Shown here piece after piece: positions 60,615 through 64,000 of a DNA stretch of 64,000 nucleotides. This stretch comes from Palleronia abyssalis. Its GTDB lineage: Bacteria > Pseudomonadota > Alphaproteobacteria > Rhodobacterales > Rhodobacteraceae. Positions within the stretch are counted from its first letter, which is position 1, and each line of letters begins with the position of its first letter. The notes beneath the pieces were generated by a model. It ran no database searches and was not told the DNA's origin. It saw nothing but the letters and a program-made list of their open reading frames with translations. The stretch lies in the NCBI RefSeq assembly GCF_900302445.1, contig NZ_ONZF01000002.1, forward strand, positions 558,001-622,000, in the 5' to 3' direction. Made by a program: the position numbers and the translations under genes.

Positions 60615-61307
60615 ATGCCAGATTTCAAGGTCGCATTTCATTACCTGGTCCAAGGGCGCAAGATTGCTTTTTGCGCGCTCGCCCTTCTGACGGCCGCTTG
60701 CGGGCAGATCAATTCCGGCAGGGTCGGCGGACCCTCGGACGGGATCGCCGAGACCCCATATACCATGGTCGAGACCGGCCGCGCCTGGCTTTACGTCCCT
60801 ACTGGACTGGTCACGCTGGAGCGGGACTTGGGTGGTGTGCGCGAACAGCGTGTCGCGTTGCCGAACGACACCACGGTCCCGGGCGACAACTTCATCCTGA
60901 TGCGCACGCGCGCCTCTGCCGGGCTGGGAGGCAATCGCCTGAAGCTCGAACCGTTCCTGCACGCGGCAGGCGGGCTTGCCGCGCCGTTCACGGACGTGTC
61001 GGCCGGGCAGTTCCAGGGGGATGAGGATGCGCTTGGACCCTATTTCTACGTGAACCGAACGGCGGGGCCGAATGTCTCGTGCGTGCTGGCAGTCCGGCCC
61101 ATCGATGGGGCTGCGTCGCTGTTGCCGCGCGGGGCCAGTGCGGTGGATGTGCTGATGCGCAACTGCGTCACAGGCGACGCTTCAGCCGCGCTCGCACCCA
61201 TTGAGGCCCAAGCCCTGGGCCGGTCGGTCGGGCGTGGCGCTGACGCCGGGCAGGTCGCGCTTCGCAACATGTCGCCCTTTGCAGCCCCGGAAGGAGCGTC
61301 CCGATGA
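60615..61307 (+). CDS. BcsN-like lipoprotein of the cellulose operon
   Basis: The 230-residue product has a lipoprotein signal (IAFCALALLTAACG, Cys29). The body includes TGRAWLYVPTGLVTLERDLGG, DNFILMRTRAS and two Cys near the end (VSCVLAVRPIDG, MRNCVTGD). Position directly ahead of bcsA, with stop and start overlapping as ATGA, and the general form suggest the BcsN proteins found before bcsA in Rhizobium and Rhodobacter relatives. The name is by context and memory. The function is unknown. Confidence 0.75.
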   Translation: MPDFKVAFHYLVQGRKIAFCALALLTAACGQINSGRVGGPSDGIAETPYTMVETGRAWLYVPTGLVTLERDLGGVREQRVALPNDTTVPGDNFILMRTRASAGLGGNRLKLEPFLHAAGGLAAPFTDVSAGQFQGDEDALGPYFYVNRTAGPNVSCVLAVRPIDGAASLLPRGASAVDVLMRNCVTGDASAALAPIEAQALGRSVGRGADAGQVALRNMSPFAAPEGASR

Positions 61308-63733
61308 GCTCGATCGCCTATAGCTCGCGCCGAAAGGCGCCGATGGAACAGGTCCTGTGGATGGTCTTGTGGATCCTGACCGGTGCCGTCGTCATCGTTC
61401 TTGCGGCGATGCCCATCTCGACCTGGGCACAGGCGCTTCTGGGCGTCACTGGCGTCCTGATCTGCGTCGCCCTCAGGCCGATGTCCGACAAGGCGCCGAT
61501 GCGCTTCGTCCTGCTGGCCGTCGCGGTCACCATGGTGCTGAGGTACTGGATCTGGCGCGCGACCGAAACGCTGCCGGGTTGGGATTCGCCCATATCGATG
61601 ACGTTCGCAGTCATGCTGCTGGCGACGGAAACCTACACGATCTTCGTCCTTCTGCTGACCTGCTTCATGACCGCGGACCCGGTCACGCGGCCCGCACCCC
61701 CCACCGTATCGACGCGCGAGCTGCCGACGGTCGACGTCCTGGTCCCGTCTTACAACGAGCCTTCGGCGATGCTGGCGGTCACGCTGTCGGCGGCCAAGAA
61801 CATGCATTATCCCAAGGACAAGCTTCGGGTCGTGCTGTGCGACGATGGCGGCACTGACCAGAGGATCAACCACGAAGATCAGTCCATCGCCAAGGCCGCG
61901 GTGGAACGCCGCGCCGAACTGCAGAAGCTGTGCGCCGATCTGGGGGTGATCTATTCCACGCGTGAGCGGAACGAGAACGCGAAAGCCGGCAACATGTCGG
62001 CCGCGCTTGCGCGCCTCGACGGTGAACTTGTTGCCGTGTTCGACGCCGACCACGTTCCCAGTCGCGACTTCCTGGCCCGGACGGCGGGATATTTCGTCCA
62101 TGACGCCAAGCTGTTCCTGGTCCAGACGCCGCACTTCTTCCTGAACCCCGACCCGATCAACCGCAATATCGGCCTTGTGCCGCATTGCCCGCCCGAGAAC
62201 GAGATGTTCTATGGCCACGTGCACCGCGGCCTGGACCGGTGGGACGGGACGTTCTTCTGCGGCTCGGCCGCGCTGATGCGGCGCGCGGCGCTGGATTCGG
62301 TCGGCGGCTTCTCGGGCGAGACGATCACCGAGGATGCCGAGACCGCGCTGGACATCCACGCCGCGGGGTGGAAGTCGATCTATGTCAACCGCGCGATGAT
62401 CGCGGGTCTGCAGCCCGAAAGCTTCGTGTCGTTCATCCAGCAGCGCGGGCGCTGGGCATCTGGTATGATCCAGATGCTTTTGTTGAAGAACCCCCTGCTG
62501 CGCAGCGGTCTGGGGATGACGCAGCGGCTGTGCTACATCAACTCGATGGCGTTCTGGTTCTTCCCGGTCGTCAGGCTGTCCTTCCTGATGGCGCCACTTT
62601 TGTACCTGTTCTTCGGGCTCGAGATCTTCGTGGCCACCTATTCCGAGGTGATCGCCTACATGGTCACCTATGTCCTGGTGAACTTCATCGTCCAGAACGC
62701 CCTGTTCAACCGCTCCAGATGGCCGCTGATGTCCGAGCTCTACGAGACGGCGCAGGCGCCTTACCTGGCGGGCGCGGTCATGAAGACGCTGGTCAAGCCG
62801 CGCGGGGCTAAGTTCAACGTGACGGCCAAGGACGAGACGCTGGACGAGGATCTGATCTCGCCCATCGCGGGGCCGCTTCTGGCCGTGTTCGGGCTTCTGG
62901 CGGTGGGCGTCGCCGTCGCCGGGATGCGGTACGTCATGTTCCCCGGTGACCGCGAGGTTCTGCAAATTGTCGGCGGCTGGGCGGTGTTCAACCTGATCCT
63001 CGTCGGTGCGTCGTTGCAGTGCATCCATGAGAAGCAGCAGCGCCGGGGCACCCCGCGCGTGCGGATGACCGAACCCGCCGACGTGGCGCTGGCCGGCAAT
63101 CCCGAACGGCTGATGCGCGGCCGGATCGTCGACGCCTCGAACTCGGGCGTGTGCGTGACGCTGCCGATGGGGCAGGACATCCGGCCGGGCCAGGTCGTTC
63201 TGGGCGCGCCCATCGCGTTCCGCCCACTGTTGGAGGACGCCCCGACGCTGGCGCATCCGATCAAGGGCACCGTCCGCTGGAGCCGCCGCGACGGGGCCGA
63301 GATCCTGATCGGGATCGAGATCGCCCGGGATCAACCCTGGATCATCGCCGAGACCGTGGGACACCTGATCTACGGCCGCTCCACCCGCTGGGCCAAGGTG
63401 CGTGAGAGCTATTTCCAGGAAATGGGTTTGATCGGCGGCTTGGTCTATGTGTGCAAGCTGTCCGGGCAGGGGGTCGTTCGCACCGCCCGCGCCCTTGCGG
63501 CCGAGCCTGCCCGGCGCCGTGGCAAGACGAACGTTCCCGGGCCGGCGCCGATCGTGTTGCCAGAGGACAGCCGCGTCGCAGAAACCGCGTTCGGCGACTA
63601 CAACGATCCCGTGGCCGCCAAGATCAGGGCCGCGCGTGCCGAGCGGGCGCGCCGTGCTTCCGACACGGGGGGCGTGCCGGGCGATCCGACCTTCGTTCTT
63701 CCCCCGTCGATGTCCAGGACCGGAACAGAGTGA
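61304..63733 (+). CDS. bcsA: Cellulose synthase catalytic subunit BcsA with PilZ domain
   Basis: The 809-residue product matches the Rhodobacter sphaeroides BcsA plan. N-terminal membrane helices are at about 17-120, the GT2 domain contains DDG (180-182), DAD (247-249), FFCGS (317-321), TED (342-344) and QQRGRW (379-384), more helices lie at about 410-570, and the PilZ domain has RxxxR (Arg581, Arg585) and DASNSG (610-615). It makes beta-1,4-glucan from UDP-glucose and moves it through the inner membrane when c-di-GMP binds PilZ. The C-terminal tail (about 735-809) is Arg and Ala rich. bcsB starts in a TGATG overlap. Confidence 0.96.
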   Translation: MSSIAYSSRRKAPMEQVLWMVLWILTGAVVIVLAAMPISTWAQALLGVTGVLICVALRPMSDKAPMRFVLLAVAVTMVLRYWIWRATETLPGWDSPISMTFAVMLLATETYTIFVLLLTCFMTADPVTRPAPPTVSTRELPTVDVLVPSYNEPSAMLAVTLSAAKNMHYPKDKLRVVLCDDGGTDQRINHEDQSIAKAAVERRAELQKLCADLGVIYSTRERNENAKAGNMSAALARLDGELVAVFDADHVPSRDFLARTAGYFVHDAKLFLVQTPHFFLNPDPINRNIGLVPHCPPENEMFYGHVHRGLDRWDGTFFCGSAALMRRAALDSVGGFSGETITEDAETALDIHAAGWKSIYVNRAMIAGLQPESFVSFIQQRGRWASGMIQMLLLKNPLLRSGLGMTQRLCYINSMAFWFFPVVRLSFLMAPLLYLFFGLEIFVATYSEVIAYMVTYVLVNFIVQNALFNRSRWPLMSELYETAQAPYLAGAVMKTLVKPRGAKFNVTAKDETLDEDLISPIAGPLLAVFGLLAVGVAVAGMRYVMFPGDREVLQIVGGWAVFNLILVGASLQCIHEKQQRRGTPRVRMTEPADVALAGNPERLMRGRIVDASNSGVCVTLPMGQDIRPGQVVLGAPIAFRPLLEDAPTLAHPIKGTVRWSRRDGAEILIGIEIARDQPWIIAETVGHLIYGRSTRWAKVRESYFQEMGLIGGLVYVCKLSGQGVVRTARALAAEPARRRGKTNVPGPAPIVLPEDSRVAETAFGDYNDPVAAKIRAARAERARRASDTGGVPGDPTFVLPPSMSRTGTE

Positions 63734-64000
63734 TGCGCATGATGAAGATCTTTCCCGCACTTTGTGCCGTCGCCATGGCGGTGGCGGTCCAGGCCCCGGC
63801 CCATGCTCAGGAAGGTGACGCGCCGCTGATCCTTATCCCGTCCTTCACGGCACCCGCGGCCAGCGCCCCCGACGGTGCAGAGCCTGCGGCCAATCCGGAG
63901 TTCTCTGCCGACGAGATCAGCCAACAGCGCACCCGGATCGAGCCGCGCGCGGCTGAAAAAGCGCGGCTGACCATGCCCGAACTGGCGCCGCTTCTGTCGC
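63733..64000 (+). CDS. bcsB: Cellulose synthase regulatory subunit BcsB (partial, cut by window end)
   Basis: ATG 63733 overlaps the bcsA stop (TGATG). The 89 codons present encode a signal peptide (MKIFPALCAVAMAVAVQAPAHAQ, with two possible ATGs just before), a Pro/Ala-rich stretch and the start of the periplasmic domain (MPELAPLLS). BcsB holds the growing glucan in the periplasm. The assignment rests on position and form, since conserved BcsB motifs lie beyond the edge. Confidence 0.85.
   Translation, partial: MRMMKIFPALCAVAMAVAVQAPAHAQEGDAPLILIPSFTAPAASAPDGAEPAANPEFSADEISQQRTRIEPRAAEKARLTMPELAPLLS

Noticed and set aside
61046-63760. A 904-codon open frame on the minus strand
   Set aside because: It is antisense to bcsA, which has all catalytic motifs. 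The product is Arg, His and Asp rich without any domain.
1-64000. CRISPR arrays, insertion sequences, transposases, integrons or defence islands
   Set aside because: No regularly spaced repeats, no transposase or integrase motifs and no terminal inverted repeats with target duplications were seen. Base composition and codon use look even across the window.

Overview
The window is a GC-rich, densely packed chromosomal segment with about 70 protein genes and no tRNA, rRNA, CRISPR array or insertion sequence that I could find. Gene content and order point to an alphaproteobacterium of the Rhodobacterales, probably the Roseobacter group. The pointers are a malyl-CoA lyase with the catalytic residues of the Rhodobacter enzyme, a DmdC-type acyl-CoA dehydrogenase, a 44-residue aa3-oxidase subunit IV, a DUF2793 protein, lysA beside a TIGR02302 gene, the TrcR (DUF1013) regulator, and a recurrent TACCCCGGG plus GGGGCAGCGCCCC element at gene ends. 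This assignment rests on recognition of families, not on a search. Layout: 1-4.8 kb, minus strand: start of a urease operon (cupin, ureD, ureA, a His-rich exported protein) preceded by accA, a VOC protein, malyl-CoA lyase and a lysozyme-like gene. 4.9-7.8 kb: pyrB, a small membrane protein and a dihydroorotase-like gene that lacks the metal-binding motif. 7.9-16.7 kb: an M48 lipoprotein protease, a DUF1194 protein, a Sua5 family enzyme, DmdC-like dehydrogenase, MBL hydrolase, oxidase subunit IV, a lipoprotein, UDP-glucose dehydrogenase and DUF2793. 16.8-23.1 kb: pheT, then a tightly overlapping minus-strand ftsE-ftsX-plsC-PPOX operon, and a divergent zinc-ribbon membrane protein. 23.1-28.3 kb: a molybdenum cofactor operon (fdhD, mobA, mobB and a fused RNase H-like/MoeA gene) diverging from azlCD. 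28.3-35.2 kb: pheS, small membrane proteins, a dienelactone hydrolase/CYTH pair, CHAD, and pyk-hypothetical-rpmI-rplT. 35.3-42.6 kb: DUF1244 operon, DUF2252, tag, an EAL phosphodiesterase, phaA-patatin-phaB and YdcH. 42.7-49.9 kb: tRNA methyltransferase, polyprenyl synthase, ispE, a TPR protein, ETF-ubiquinone oxidoreductase and a PAP2-like protein. 50-60.3 kb: greA, TIGR02302, lysA, rpsU, a COQ9 family gene, quinone oxidoreductase, serine hydrolase, RNase T2 and TrcR. 60.6-64 kb: the start of a cellulose synthase operon (BcsN-like lipoprotein, bcsA with PilZ, start of bcsB). Functionally, malyl-CoA lyase together with phaA and phaB fits the ethylmalonyl-CoA route of acetyl-CoA assimilation, which uses acetoacetyl-CoA made and reduced by these two enzymes. 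A c-di-GMP link is suggested by an intact EAL protein and a BcsA PilZ domain in the same window. Most of the region is housekeeping. I do not see a clear new defence system or mobile element. The most unusual items are the RNase H-like/MoeA fusion, the catalytically degenerate PyrC partner of PyrB, a perfect 16-bp inverted repeat in front of phaA, a patatin gene between phaA and phaB, and a lipoprotein with a possible permuted NlpC/P60 arrangement.
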